This document shows, piece after piece, positions 1-9,205 of a stretch of 22,545 nt of DNA. The notes under the pieces are model-generated. The model did no database searches, had not been told where the DNA came from, and was given only the letters and a program-made list of their open reading frames with translations. Source of the stretch: Nemertoderma westbladi (taxonomy: Eukaryota; Xenacoelomorpha; Nemertodermatida; Nemertodermatidae); the NCBI GenBank assembly GCA_032718475.1, contig JAUCBJ010004326.1, positions 1-22,545 of the forward strand, written 5' to 3'. Every line of letters starts with the position of its first letter. Position 1 is the first letter of the stretch. The position numbers and the translations under genes are program-made.

Positions 1-1
1 T

Positions 2-2656
2 TGCCACTTTTCATGTTCTGGAAGACTGGCTAAGAAGTTTCCTAAGGTGGTTCTGATTGTGTGCTACTCTCCAACTAGTGTTGCTCCTGTAGAGGAGGTG
101 GAAAATTTCTACCACAATCTACAACCAGCTACTGATGGAGTGGATCAGCATGCATTCTTAACATTCCTGGGAGACTTTAATGCGAGTCTGCATCAATCAC
201 CTACATCGCCCTGGGTCTATAGCAATAGTGTTAACCGAAATTCTGTCCATCTTCAGGATTTTATCTCTGGAAATGGATTGTTTTCGGCTGGAACCCAGTT
301 CAAGAAGCGAACTGGAAAGCTATGGACTCATAGTGGACCCAGTGGTCACAAGTCCCAGATAGACCATATTCTGTTTCGTAGGAAATACAGGAGCTCTATA
401 CAAGACTGTAATGCATTTACACTTCGACCATTCTCCAGTGATCACCGCCTTATTGTGGCCAAGGTAAGACTTAGTCTGCGTGCTAGCAGAACAACGAAAT
501 CTGCCTTGCCGCGGCATGACTGGTCCTCTCTGTTGCAACAGCCAAGTGTGAGATCCAGCTTCACACTACAGCTGAGCAACAGGTATGAGGCTCTTGCCTC
601 TGAGGCGGCAGATCACTGTGAGGGCTATACTGCCTTTACAGAAGCAGTTAAGTTAGCAGCTGCAGAAACAGTTCCTGTATACCCTCGAAACAGGAAAAGG
701 GCCCCCTGGACTGACAACGAAATTCAGAAGTGCCGAAATGACCTTCATAAGGCGCAGAAAGAGTCCCGACTAAAACAGACTACAGCGGCCAAGAATGCAG
801 TTAAGGCTGCATCTAGGTCGCTGAACAGGCAGTACTCTGCTAATCTACAGGAGCTAATAAACCAACAGGTTGATGCCATCAATGATGCTGACGACAGCAG
901 GCAATCATCCCAGGCATGGAAATCGATCAATCTGCTTACTGGGCGGAAAAGCCAACCAACCACCAAGGTTAAGGCTGAATCACCAGCCGATCGCCTCAAT
1001 GGTTGGAAAGCCCACTTTGAAAAGCTCCTCAATAATGACAGGGTATTGCCTGATAACTTTATAGAAGTAAAAGTGTCTGAGTCTGTACTCCCAGATATTC
1101 CCATTGGCGATATCTCTTTTGCAGAAGTGAAGGCTGCTGCAAAGAGCATTAAGACCAATCGTGCCAGTGGAGTAGATGGTGTTCCCCCTGAGGTCTTTAA
1201 AATACCTGAGTGTTTAAAGCTCATCTATCCCATCATAGTAGACATGTACCGAACAACAAGAGTCCCACAAGAAATGAAAACAAATAAGTTGGTGCCAGTT
1301 CCCAAGAAGGGCAACCTAACACTCTATGGTTCTTTTCGGGGAATCTCATTGATCTCGATTGCTGCAAAGCTATACAATAGGATTCTATTAAATCGCATCA
1401 GGGATCCCATTGAGAGACTGCTCCGTGGAAATCAGAATGGGTTCCGTAAAGGTCGTGGGACCATGGAGCCCATTTTGGCACTTAGAAGGATAATTGAAGA
1501 GTTATCAAAAAAGAAAGACAGGCATCTGGCTGTTATCTTTGTTGACTTCTTCAAGGCCTTTGATTCAGTCTCTCGCTCACGTATGTTCAGCATACTTTCA
1601 TTATATGGGATTCCTGATGAAATTATTGCAGCAATCAGATCAGTATACGATGGTTCGACAACATTTGTGTCTACTGTTGACGGTGACACAGAACCATTTG
1701 AAGTGTTATGGGGTGTCCTCCAAGGAGACACACTTGCACCATTCTTGTTCATTATTGTGGTTGACTATGTTCTACGCATGTCCTTAGATCATTATAATGA
1801 TGATGGGGTGATGATAACTCCACCTACTGGCTCCAGAAGTCGAGGAAATCCTGCCAAGTACCTAACTGATCTAGACTTTGCTGATGACTTAGGAGTACTC
1901 TCAGAATCATTAGAGGGAGTCCAACGGCTCCTCAGCTCATTAGAACATGCTGCTTCTAGTGTTGGTCTTTTTATTAACTCCAGAAAGACCAAAATTCTGA
2001 CAGTTAACTTTGAAAGTCCTCAGCAAGTCTCTGATCGGATGAGCATAAGCTCAAAGGATGGTATGCTTGAGCATGTGGACGACTTCTGTTACCTGGGATC
2101 ATGGATCCGGAAGTCAGGTGAGGACCTTCGAATACGTAAGGGAAAGGCATGGGCAGCCTTGAATAGGCTTTCCAGGATTTGGAAGTCACCGAGAATTAAT
2201 CGGAAAATTAAGGTCCGATTATTTAGAGCAGCAGTAGTTCCAGTACTCCTCTACGGGAGTCCATGCTGGGCTCTAACTGCTGAGGACACCAAATCTCTGG
2301 ATGGCACATTCACAAGAATGCTACGCCGGGTTCATTGTGTCAAGTACAATGCACACATCTCCAACCAGACACTATATAACATTGGAGGTGTCTCATTGGT
2401 TCCCCCAAGCTTGACACTAGAACAAAATCGCCTCCGCTTTGCAGGACATTGCTTTCGCCGTGAGGACCAGCCAGTGCATAATCTTGTACTTTGGCAGCCT
2501 CATGGAGTGAATAAGCATGGTGGACAGCCCATGACTTTCTTGAGACGCATCTTAAAGGACACTGGCCTTAAAGATGCAGATGATCTAGCCAATGTCATGG
2601 GTGATAGGGAGTTGTGGCGGTGCAATTTTGTTGACAAGCCGGCACAGCATTCTTAA
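2..2656 (+). CDS. Non-LTR retrotransposon polyprotein (endonuclease C-terminal half + reverse transcriptase), 5' partial
   Basis: This protein would nick target DNA and copy its own RNA there (target-primed reverse transcription). The frame is open to the window's first bases, so the true start lies upstream; the GTG at 47 is not a real start. Numbering from there, residues 1-145 are the C-terminal half of an exonuclease-endonuclease-phosphatase (APE-like) domain, with GDFN at 42-45, SQIDHI at 103-108 and SSDH at 130-133. The N-terminal catalytic part is outside the window. A basic linker follows, then the reverse transcriptase at about 350-690: motif A FVDFFKAFD (498-506), motif B around LQGDTLAPF (558-566) and motif C FADD (611-614). 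The 3' region includes CYLGSWI (681-687) and a conserved tail. All catalytic aspartates are present and no stop interrupts about 880 codons, so the copy looks recent. The RTE/CR1-like clade is not resolved. A bacterial origin is unlikely, because APE-RT fusions are typical of animal LINEs. Confidence 0.93.
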   Translation, partial: CHFSCSGRLAKKFPKVVLIVCYSPTSVAPVEEVENFYHNLQPATDGVDQHAFLTFLGDFNASLHQSPTSPWVYSNSVNRNSVHLQDFISGNGLFSAGTQFKKRTGKLWTHSGPSGHKSQIDHILFRRKYRSSIQDCNAFTLRPFSSDHRLIVAKVRLSLRASRTTKSALPRHDWSSLLQQPSVRSSFTLQLSNRYEALASEAADHCEGYTAFTEAVKLAAAETVPVYPRNRKRAPWTDNEIQKCRNDLHKAQKESRLKQTTAAKNAVKAASRSLNRQYSANLQELINQQVDAINDADDSRQSSQAWKSINLLTGRKSQPTTKVKAESPADRLNGWKAHFEKLLNNDRVLPDNFIEVKVSESVLPDIPIGDISFAEVKAAAKSIKTNRASGVDGVPPEVFKIPECLKLIYPIIVDMYRTTRVPQEMKTNKLVPVPKKGNLTLYGSFRGISLISIAAKLYNRILLNRIRDPIERLLRGNQNGFRKGRGTMEPILALRRIIEELSKKKDRHLAVIFVDFFKAFDSVSRSRMFSILSLYGIPDEIIAAIRSVYDGSTTFVSTVDGDTEPFEVLWGVLQGDTLAPFLFIIVVDYVLRMSLDHYNDDGVMITPPTGSRSRGNPAKYLTDLDFADDLGVLSESLEGVQRLLSSLEHAASSVGLFINSRKTKILTVNFESPQQVSDRMSISSKDGMLEHVDDFCYLGSWIRKSGEDLRIRKGKAWAALNRLSRIWKSPRINRKIKVRLFRAAVVPVLLYGSPCWALTAEDTKSLDGTFTRMLRRVHCVKYNAHISNQTLYNIGGVSLVPPSLTLEQNRLRFAGHCFRREDQPVHNLVLWQPHGVNKHGGQPMTFLRRILKDTGLKDADDLANVMGDRELWRCNFVDKPAQHS

Positions 2657-2762
2657 AAATGCAGCTGCAATGCAGCATGCCGCTATACATTTTAACATAA
2701 AGAAAAACTGCAGAAATCACCATTTCGGCAAAAATGGCATATAGGTGGTTTCAAAATGAAAG
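2657..2762 (+). other. 3' UTR / junction of the first non-LTR element
   Basis: This is a short non-coding stretch after the TAA stop. It contains a small CTGCAATGCAGCATGC-like region and A-rich patches, but no clear polyadenylation signal or simple-sequence tail. The next element's RT homology starts just downstream, so the 3' end of element one and the 5' truncation of element two must lie in or near here. I cannot place the boundary exactly. Confidence 0.4.
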
Positions 2763-3606
2763 GGACGATATAATCGTAGGACTAATCATCTCTTCTACGC
2801 AGATGATCTCGCTTTAATGTCCAACTCTATAGCTGGTCTTAATAAGCTTACTGATACATTCGTAGACTACGCAAATAGGCACTCTATAGTGATCAACATC
2901 AAGAAATCTAAATTCATGTACTAGGTACCAAAATCATGTAAAACTACCTTAGTAGATAGGATCTCCATAGACGGTAAAGCAATAGAAACTGTAAGTAAGT
3001 ATAAATATTTAGGCCACATATTTCACCGTACCACTGACGATAATTACGATATACTCAATCAACTGTCCAGTCTATATAGGAGAGGTAATTTCCTCATACG
3101 TAAGTTTACATATTGTTCTAGAGATGTTAAAATAAAGCTATTTCGCTCATTTTGTACACAGGATCTACTGTAATTCCCTGTGGGCAAGGTGAAACTACTC
3201 CCTTACCACTTACAATAGATTTAGGGTAGCTTATAACAATATAATTAGAAAGATGTTTGGGTTTGCGTACGATTCTAGCGTATCCTACAAGTGCGGTGCT
3301 CTGAATCTGCCCAAACTCGTCGATATCCGTCACAATGCGTTGGAGTCTCTATTGCGTCGTGTGAGGTCGTCTGAGAACCTTATTCTGCAGGATGTTGCTA
3401 GGGAAACTTTAGGGGCACGAGCCGTATCATTGGTGCGGGTTCTATGGATGAGTCATAGAAACATGGCTAGGCTAGACAGTGTATCTATCTATATCTTATT
3501 ATTTATGCTTAATGTACTTAAACTTAAACTTTTTAGATATTTACTTATATATATTTTTGCTTTTGAATATTGTGTAGACCTCCAGTATGTACTTTTAGTA
3601 GCGTAG
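2763..3606 (+). pseudogene. CR1/Jockey-like reverse transcriptase, 3' fragment, decayed
   Basis: This is the C-terminal part of a second, unrelated non-LTR reverse transcriptase. Reading starts just before motif C (NHLFYADD, 2784-2807) and continues through the thumb region with KYKYLGHIF near 3000 and VKIKLFRSFC near 3130-3155. The frame then shifts near 3170 and resumes with a conserved tail, RFRVAYNNIIRKMFG (about 3218-3262), ending at TAG 3604-3606. In-frame stops occur at 2922-2924 (TAG) and 3190-3192 (TGA). Motifs A and B and any endonuclease are absent, as expected for a 5'-truncated LINE insertion. The sequence differs from the first element in motif C (YADD against FADD) and in its tail, so it is another family rather than a duplicate. 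Family identity is from motif recognition only. Confidence 0.88.
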
Positions 3607-3775
3607 TTGAGTAAACTTTTTATTCCTTCTCGGGGAACCCACCTACCATTATTTCTCTTCATACTTACGAAATTTTGTGCTCTATTATTTTTATGTACAC
3701 ATTAAATGTATTTTCCTTACGGTATTTTATGGGCTGCTATATAAAGCCTGGAATAATAAAGAATAATATAAAGAA
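3607..3775 (+). other. 3' UTR and tail of the CR1-like fragment
   Basis: This is AT-rich non-coding sequence after the RT stop. It ends in an AATAAA signal at 3755-3760 within a short imperfect repeat of AATAATAAAG/AATATAAAG (about 3751-3777). CR1-group elements usually end in short tandem repeats instead of long poly(A), which fits. The exact element end is inferred. Confidence 0.5.
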
Positions 3776-4095
3776 TACCGGAAAATGTTACTTGTTTGAT
3801 GGAACTATTTTCAGTATATAACATTTTGATGACTTTATACTTTGGTTCTTTTATACAATATACAATAATACATCAGCCACACACCATTATGGTTAATTAT
3901 TGCCTACCGGCTCCGCAACTTACACCAATCACATTCAGCCATGTAAGTCCCCCATTCATCTGCATTATCGAGTGTGTTATTGGCAGACCACCAGTTTCCC
4001 ACTCACCAACCGCCTGCCAGAGAACAAGGTCATGCACGGGTTGATCATATCAGTAGCCTTCCCTATCATACTCAACCGTTGTAGCTGCAGTCTGG
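3776..4095. other. Unannotated spacer
   Basis: This is mixed-composition non-coding DNA. The short open frames in it overlap each other and show no motif or repeat I recognise. I see nothing to annotate here. Confidence 0.6.
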
Positions 4096-4160
4096 TTAGG
4101 GGCGGATCCAAGGGGGGAGGGGAGGGGGGGGGGGGGGGGCTAGGGGGCTATAACCCCCCA
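4096..4160. repeat. G-rich stretch with DNA-transposon-like end motif
   Basis: The motif TTAGGGGCGGATCCAAGGGG is followed by G tracts, including 16 consecutive G at 4124-4139, then GGGGGCTATAACCCCCC at 4143-4159. The GGGGCGGATCCA start resembles terminal inverted repeats I associate with hAT-type non-autonomous elements. No matching opposite end carrying GGATCCGCCCC is visible in the window, so it may be a solo or broken end. The G run could form a quadruplex, and its length may be unreliable. Confidence 0.3.
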
Positions 4161-4212
4161 AAGATATATTTATTCTCAAATCCATCGGGGTCCTATTCTG
4201 AACAACATCGCA

Positions 4213-4495
4213 ACGAGAATGTGGACCTTTACATGGACGGTGTCTCTATAGTACGAGAATGTGGACTGGACATGGACGGTGTCTCTATAGTACGAGAATG
4301 TGGACCTTTACATGGACGGTGTCTCTATAGTACGAGAATGTGGACTGGACATGGACGGTGTCTCTATAGTACGAGAATGTGGACCTTTACATGGACGGTG
4401 TGTCTATAGTACGAGAATGTGGACTGGACATGGGCGGGGTGTGTCTATAGTACGAGAATGTGGACTGGACATGGGCGGTGTGTCTATAGTACGAG
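4213..4495. repeat. 39-bp minisatellite, left part (about 7 units)
   Basis: These are tandem copies of a unit reading ACGAGAATGTGGACTGGACA then TGGACGGTGTCTCTATAGT. The 39-bp form carries ACTGGACATGG. A 40-bp form has ACCTTTACATGG, and forms one or two bases longer have GGGCGGGG. The array stops abruptly after ACGAG at 4495, where the LTR element begins, and resumes in the same phase with ACGAG at 15132. The open frames here are by-products of a unit divisible by three. Confidence 0.97.
4491..4495. repeat. Target site duplication (left copy), ACGAG
   Basis: These five bases directly precede the terminal TG of the LTR and match 15132-15136 on the far side. A 5-bp duplication is usual for LTR retrotransposon integration. 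ACGAG also begins every minisatellite unit, so the match is weaker evidence than in unique DNA. Even so, the phase of the array is consistent with exactly one extra ACGAG. Confidence 0.85.
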
Positions 4496-6045
4496 TGTTG
4501 CCGTTATCCCGACACCAGGGGGGAAAAACGCCGATGCTGGAGGCGGGGCTTTACAGACCACGGAGTCCCGGCCAGTCACCGGATATTGATTGTGGAGAAG
4601 GAGTAATTTCTTAGATGCAAGATTGCGGTTGAGAAAAAGCTGCATTGGTTGGATATATTCTTTAATGTAGTTAATCTCACTGAACCCTGTACACACCAAA
4701 TAATGAAGCCTTTTCTATAGTTGAACCCTGTTCAACATCATTGAACCCTGATTGAGAATTAATTGGGCTTCCCCAAATCAATATACACCAAATATTCACA
4801 ATAATTATACACGACAATATAAATCCCTACAGTATATTATTTAATTACCCACTGTTCGCTCAGATTTTAGCCTAACTAATGTTCCCCAGATTTTCCCTCG
4901 GTCCTAGTCTTGATGCCGTAGTGTCGGTGTCGGTCGACCCTGTCGCGTGTCCGTTCCACCCCTCCCGAACCCCGAAGGGATCGATCATCGAGAACCAGCA
5001 CGGCTTGGCTAAGGGTCGGTCCAGTCGGTAGACTCTGTCGCGTATCCGTACCACCCCTCTCGAACCCTGAAGGGATCGGTCATCGAGAACCAGTACGGCT
5101 TGGCTAAGAGTCTGTCGTGTCGGTGGACCCGTTCGCGTGTCCGTCCCACCCCTCCCGAACCCCGAAGGGTTCGATCATCAAGAACCAGTACGGCTTGGCT
5201 AGGGGTCCGTCGGTTCATCGCAGAGACCCAACCACCTAGGCTTTCCGAGTCCTTATTCAGTCTCGTAGTCGCTTCGGCAGCCGAGAAACTGCTCCGAACA
5301 GTCGGTAGGCCAGTAGAGTCCAGTCCTTTGTCTTTCAACCCCGTCGCGTGTCCGTCCCACCCCTCACGAACCCTGAAGGGAACGATCATCGAGAACCAGT
5401 ACGGCTTGGCTAAGGGGTCTGACGTCGGTTCCCGTCGCAAATCCCTAGTACAAGCAGCCGGCGTTCCGATGTCCTTTTCAGGCTCGTAATAACTGCTGTT
5501 GGCCAGAGACCGCTAAGGGCAGTCCTCGTCAAACCCTTCCTCTGTAAGTCGGCTGCCCTTTCGCGTGTCCGTCCTACCCCTCGCGAACCCCGAAGGGATT
5601 GGTCATCGAGAACCAGTACGGCTTGGCTAAGGGGGCTGTCGTTTCCCGTCGCAAATTCCTGACACAAGCAGCTGCGTTCCGATGTCCTTTTCAGGCTTGT
5701 AATAACTGCTGTTGGCCAGGGACCACTAAGGGCAGTCCTTGTCCTCTAGGCCTGGCGCGTTACCAAATCCACCTCTACAGGCAGCAGGAAGTTGGCCAGG
5801 GCCTAATAGTACTCAGGCTAACCTGAATACTGCTTAATTTTGTCTCCCACCCCCAGCCCTTATAAACATGAAATTATTCCCGTACCCTGTAAGTTGCCCC
5901 AATATTCGCCCATAAATCGCCCCCAGTCCATAGAATGTGCCCAAAACCCATGGTCCCGCACCCAGTAGTAATATCGGAATAATCATTTTAAATAAATACA
6001 AAAAATATTCAACTCGCGTTATGAAAAGTTGAAATACCGCGAACA
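4496..6045 (-). repeat. 3' LTR (1550 bp)
   Basis: This is the downstream LTR relative to the minus-strand transcript. It is collinear with 13588-15131 over its whole length. Net length differs by 6 bp: the other copy lacks 7 bp near 14708 (in the AGTACGGCTT region) and has one extra G near 14760. Most substitutions are transitions, many at CG dinucleotides. At 1.55 kb the LTR is long, and the excess is largely internal direct repeats. I could not assign U3, R and U5 from sequence alone. Confidence 0.95.
4943..5637 (-). repeat. Five direct repeats of about 75 bp inside the 3' LTR
   Basis: Copies begin near 4943, 5038, 5132, 5344 and 5561. Each contains CGTGTCCGTCCCACCCCTC, GAACCCCGAAGGGA and CGAGAACCAGTACGGCTTGG in that order. 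Spacing is about 94 bp for the first three and about 215 bp for the last two, which also share a flanking block (GTCCTTTTCAGGCTCGTAAT near 5470 and 5681). Repeated modules in an LTR often act as enhancers. That role is inferred. Confidence 0.9.
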
Positions 6046-6057
6046 GTCCCCCCCAAT
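6046..6057 (-). promoter_or_regulatory. Polypurine tract
   Basis: On the minus strand this reads ATTGGGGGGGAC and lies directly before the TG of the 3' LTR. A short purine run in this position primes plus-strand DNA synthesis in LTR retroelements. The assignment rests on position and composition. Confidence 0.8.
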
Positions 6058-6364
6058 GACCTTCGTGATGTCTATCGGTAGATTGAGTTTGCGTAGGTCA
6101 TTCCCAATATAAAAAACCCAAATTTAATATTGCATAGTCTTGATTAATTTGGCCTAGAGTTTATATATATATATGTATAAAAATAAATGTTCAATAAATG
6201 TTCCTGGAATATCCCGATCCACTATTTCTTTCTCTGATACGCCTTTCTCCTCTTCGCCCGTCGACTCTCATCGATCGCTATAGCTGGTAGAGGAGCGTCA
6301 ACATCCATCGTGAGCAGCGCTTCGGCTTGTCTCCTGGCGGCTTTTCCTTTCGATGGCAACGGGA
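6058..6364 (-). other. 3' untranslated stretch between accessory ORF and polypurine tract
   Basis: This is non-coding internal sequence of the LTR element. It includes a short (TA)n run near 6161-6176 and a small repeat of AATAAATGTTC (about 6182-6202). I recognise no gene or site beyond these. Confidence 0.6.
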
Positions 6365-8824
6365 TCATATCGGTTCGTCGTTCCAACTCGGAGTTGCGAG
6401 CCTCAAGGAACCACTCTCCGTCACCGAACTCCTCTTTATACGAGTATAAGAGCGTCTAAGGACTTCGAATGGGCCGAATAATCCGGCGCTCAGCAACAGA
6501 TCCACGTAATGGAAAGGTAGCGTTGCCGTCGTATGGAGGCGCTCCGGGGAGGAAAAATACCTGCACGCCATCTCCTGCGCGATATTCCGAGCGTTTTTCC
6601 GAACCTTGGTCTTTATGTGGCTGTTTGCGTATGTTTCAAACATGACCATATTTCCCATAGCGGTAACGTCTTTGGTAGGACATTTGATATAGCAGCGGGG
6701 GCTAGCGGAATGTCCGCGGAAACCGCACATGGTGCAGAGGTTATATAGGATCGGACAGACGGAAACGTCGTGGCCCGATGTCGCGCAGTATGGACAATAG
6801 AGTATCCCGAGGAGCTGGAGGCACGAATCGGTAACCCGATTCCTTCTACCGCGTGGGCACTGCTCCGAACCACAGTCACCGCACACCTCCAACTGCATCT
6901 CTCGACCGGGGAATATCGGAATCGGGACGCCGACGTAATACTCGAGTCGTCGGTCGCTCTTTTGAATATTCGCGGTGGTCGGTAGCCCGCGGAAGGCTGG
7001 GCTTTTGCGTAGTAGGTCCTCGCTCCGATAACCTTCTTTGTGTCCCGTCGGCCTCAACTCAGACGACCGTTTCTGGCGGTGGATCCATTCGGTTTGCTCG
7101 GCGTACCAACGGGTTAGTCGCATAGGATCCTGAGGAACGGATGGTGTGGTAGCCACCGCTGGTCGGCAAAGAGGTGCTGGGGTTTTCGATGGAGGGATTC
7201 CGAGGAGATCGTCGGGAGTCGGCGCAGCGCTGGGGCCCTTCTCGACCAATATCGCTGAGCGGGACCGTTGGTTGCTGGTACTCGGAATCTCCGAAGACCA
7301 GTCTTCGCCACCCGGGAAAGGATATGGGGATAACCTTTGGCATATGTCGCCGAAGTCGTTTAACGCGAAGGTAGTGACTAACTCCCTCGTGGGGCTACCG
7401 GAGCCGAGTGGTGAGGAAACGCCCGCTTCCGTCGCAGGTTCGGCGGAGGCAACCCGTTTGGCTGCCGGTTGGTAAGCGGCCTCCGGCTCGAGTTGTCGCT
7501 TCGGGGTGGAGAGTAGAACGCCCTCCTGCAGCCATAGTTCTTCCCCTTCCGAAGAAATCAGAGGCTCCTCCGCACCGAGAAGATCGGTAATCGTAGGGAT
7601 GTCATAAGGTCCGCTCTCATCCCAGGAATCGATAACGGTGAGCGTTTTCGTCTCTCCCGGTGTAATGTTCTCGACCGCTTTGAACGCATGGTTTATAACC
7701 TCGTTCCAGTCGTAGTCGACGAAGGAAAGAGGAACCGCCGTAATGAGGTTATCGAGAGTTCTACAGATAAACTTAGCGACGGTGTAGCACTCCATAACGA
7801 TGTAGATATAGTTCCGTCGATCGGGATTCTCCCACCTATGGTGTATCGTCCACTTCCGGTCAACGTCCTTCCATCGACCCTCTCGCTCGCTCTTTATTTC
7901 TAATCCCGGGTATCCACCATATATTTTATTATAATCCCGGAATTTCTGGGGTTTGAAGTCGATGCCGCCGTTTAGCACGGCGAGGTAGCCGATCCTGGAT
8001 TTCGTCGGTCTCACCTCTCGGAATCCTCGCATTAACTCGGCGAATCGTAACCAGGCTAATAGCGTTTGAGTGTCGACGCAATGGCTAAGGGCGTTGAGGT
8101 CATCTCGTCGGTTTCTTCCTGAAGGAGTGTTCGCGTAGTTGTTCCGGACGTCCGCCTTTATATCCGACCTGATTTTAAGGACGTCGAAGTCGAAGAGGAT
8201 CTTTTGGATTTCCGGAGGTAGCAACCAGATCGCTCCGGCTGCCTGCACTTCCTGTCTGGGTGTCGGAAATATTCGACACACCAATACCAAACCGTCCAGG
8301 GTTCCGAGGACGACGACCAAGGATCGACCGTATTCTTTCGCCCCGTATTTTTCCTGGTAGTCGTCGCGATTCTGGATGATCGATATACGTTCCTCTCGAA
8401 GCATCGCCGTACACTCCGACAGGTTTCCCCAGTGGGCGAGGTACGTACTCTTGTCATCGACGAAACTTTGACATCTCGCCAACGTAATCGCTTTCGAGGT
8501 GGGCGTCGCGTTTCCCTCGTTGTCATATATCAAACATCGGGATCTGTAGACGCTTTGCCGGAACGTTTCCCAATACGACAACTCATCCCCTCCGGTAGCC
8601 TTTGCGTTCCGAGTTCTTTTCAGTCTCGTACTAGCATCGGCCAACCGGAGGGCTCGTAGATTCCGGGAATCCGGTCCCTCTCGCCCGGTGAATTTAACGA
8701 CTCGCACGTTCTCATTTATCAGGGCGTTCCAATTCGTATCAAAGTTAGGGGATCCAGGTTGCGGATATTCCAGTAGATCTATCGTATTACGTAATTCGCC
8801 GATAATTTGGCGATTCGGGTCCAT
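6365..8824 (-). CDS. Accessory ORF in env position: exonuclease-like region plus two CCHC zinc knuckles
   Basis: An uninterrupted 819-codon frame lies between the Pol remnant and the 3' LTR, where retroviruses place env. I see no signal peptide or membrane segment, so it is not an envelope protein. Residues about 145-360 weakly resemble a DEDD 3'-5' exonuclease of the RNase D/WRN type: LVVVLGTLDG (169-178), then LPPEIQKILFDFDVLKIRSD (202-221) and IKAD (222-225), and CVDTQTLLAW (249-258). The expected first Asp-Glu pair reads NRDD (152-155) and the third-motif Asp appears as Glu in YIVMECY (341-347), so catalysis is doubtful. A Ser/Pro-rich linker spans 440-570. Zinc knuckles follow at C677-C680-H685-C690 (perfect CX2CX4HX4C) and C697-C700-H705-C711 (last spacing 5), with an extra Cys cluster at 648-668. 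I infer nucleic-acid binding. The function is unknown and I do not recognise the family. Confidence 0.8.
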   Translation of the reverse strand: MDPNRQIIGELRNTIDLLEYPQPGSPNFDTNWNALINENVRVVKFTGREGPDSRNLRALRLADASTRLKRTRNAKATGGDELSYWETFRQSVYRSRCLIYDNEGNATPTSKAITLARCQSFVDDKSTYLAHWGNLSECTAMLREERISIIQNRDDYQEKYGAKEYGRSLVVVLGTLDGLVLVCRIFPTPRQEVQAAGAIWLLPPEIQKILFDFDVLKIRSDIKADVRNNYANTPSGRNRRDDLNALSHCVDTQTLLAWLRFAELMRGFREVRPTKSRIGYLAVLNGGIDFKPQKFRDYNKIYGGYPGLEIKSEREGRWKDVDRKWTIHHRWENPDRRNYIYIVMECYTVAKFICRTLDNLITAVPLSFVDYDWNEVINHAFKAVENITPGETKTLTVIDSWDESGPYDIPTITDLLGAEEPLISSEGEELWLQEGVLLSTPKRQLEPEAAYQPAAKRVASAEPATEAGVSSPLGSGSPTRELVTTFALNDFGDICQRLSPYPFPGGEDWSSEIPSTSNQRSRSAILVEKGPSAAPTPDDLLGIPPSKTPAPLCRPAVATTPSVPQDPMRLTRWYAEQTEWIHRQKRSSELRPTGHKEGYRSEDLLRKSPAFRGLPTTANIQKSDRRLEYYVGVPIPIFPGREMQLEVCGDCGSEQCPRGRRNRVTDSCLQLLGILYCPYCATSGHDVSVCPILYNLCTMCGFRGHSASPRCYIKCPTKDVTAMGNMVMFETYANSHIKTKVRKNARNIAQEMACRYFSSPERLHTTATLPFHYVDLLLSAGLFGPFEVLRRSYTRIKRSSVTESGSLRLATPSWNDEPI

Positions 8825-9027
8825 ATTTACGATTATGTCCGTTACAAATTAGATCAGTTAATTATAAGTCCAGAAAGTCTGAAACTATAGTGATTGCAGA
8901 ATAATTCAGTTTTATTTTTAGTTCAGTTTATTAATAACATTGCTATATAGGCATCTATCATCTTATTGCTAATACATTCAGCATTTACAGTTACTATAGC
9001 TATACATTTAATATCCAACCAGTTTTT

Positions 9028-9205
9028 ATGACTTTTTATGTCCTCTTCTTTTTTCCAATTCTTTTCTTTATATTTTATACATTTTTTTTGTCTTTTTTCA
9101 TTTCTCATTATTATTTCATCTCATTTCATTTATTTCAACATATTTCAACACATTTATTTCCACCATTTTTTTCACATTTCATTTATTTCCACATTTCCAC
9201 ATCAT
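9028..9205. repeat. Pyrimidine-rich low-complexity tract
   Basis: The plus strand is almost entirely T and C with scattered A. Imperfect repeats of CATTTCATTTATTTCCACAT occur in it, most clearly at 9110-9195. The open frames across it are composition artefacts. Confidence 0.8.

Noticed and set aside
4872-5826. ORFs of 75-143 codons in the LTR
   Set aside because: They come from the 75-bp direct repeats, lie on both strands, and do not match retroelement proteins; the same frames recur in the second LTR with different breaks.
5856-5867. TATA box GTTTATAAGGGC on the minus strand of the LTR (also at 14942-14953)
   Set aside because: It is conserved in both LTRs, but it sits only about 180 bp from the LTR start, which would leave more than 1.3 kb of R and U5. 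Without transcript data I do not call a promoter.
6533-8659. Plus- and minus-strand ORFs overlapping the 819-codon frame
   Set aside because: They are shorter shadow frames opposite or out of phase with the long accessory ORF and carry no motifs.
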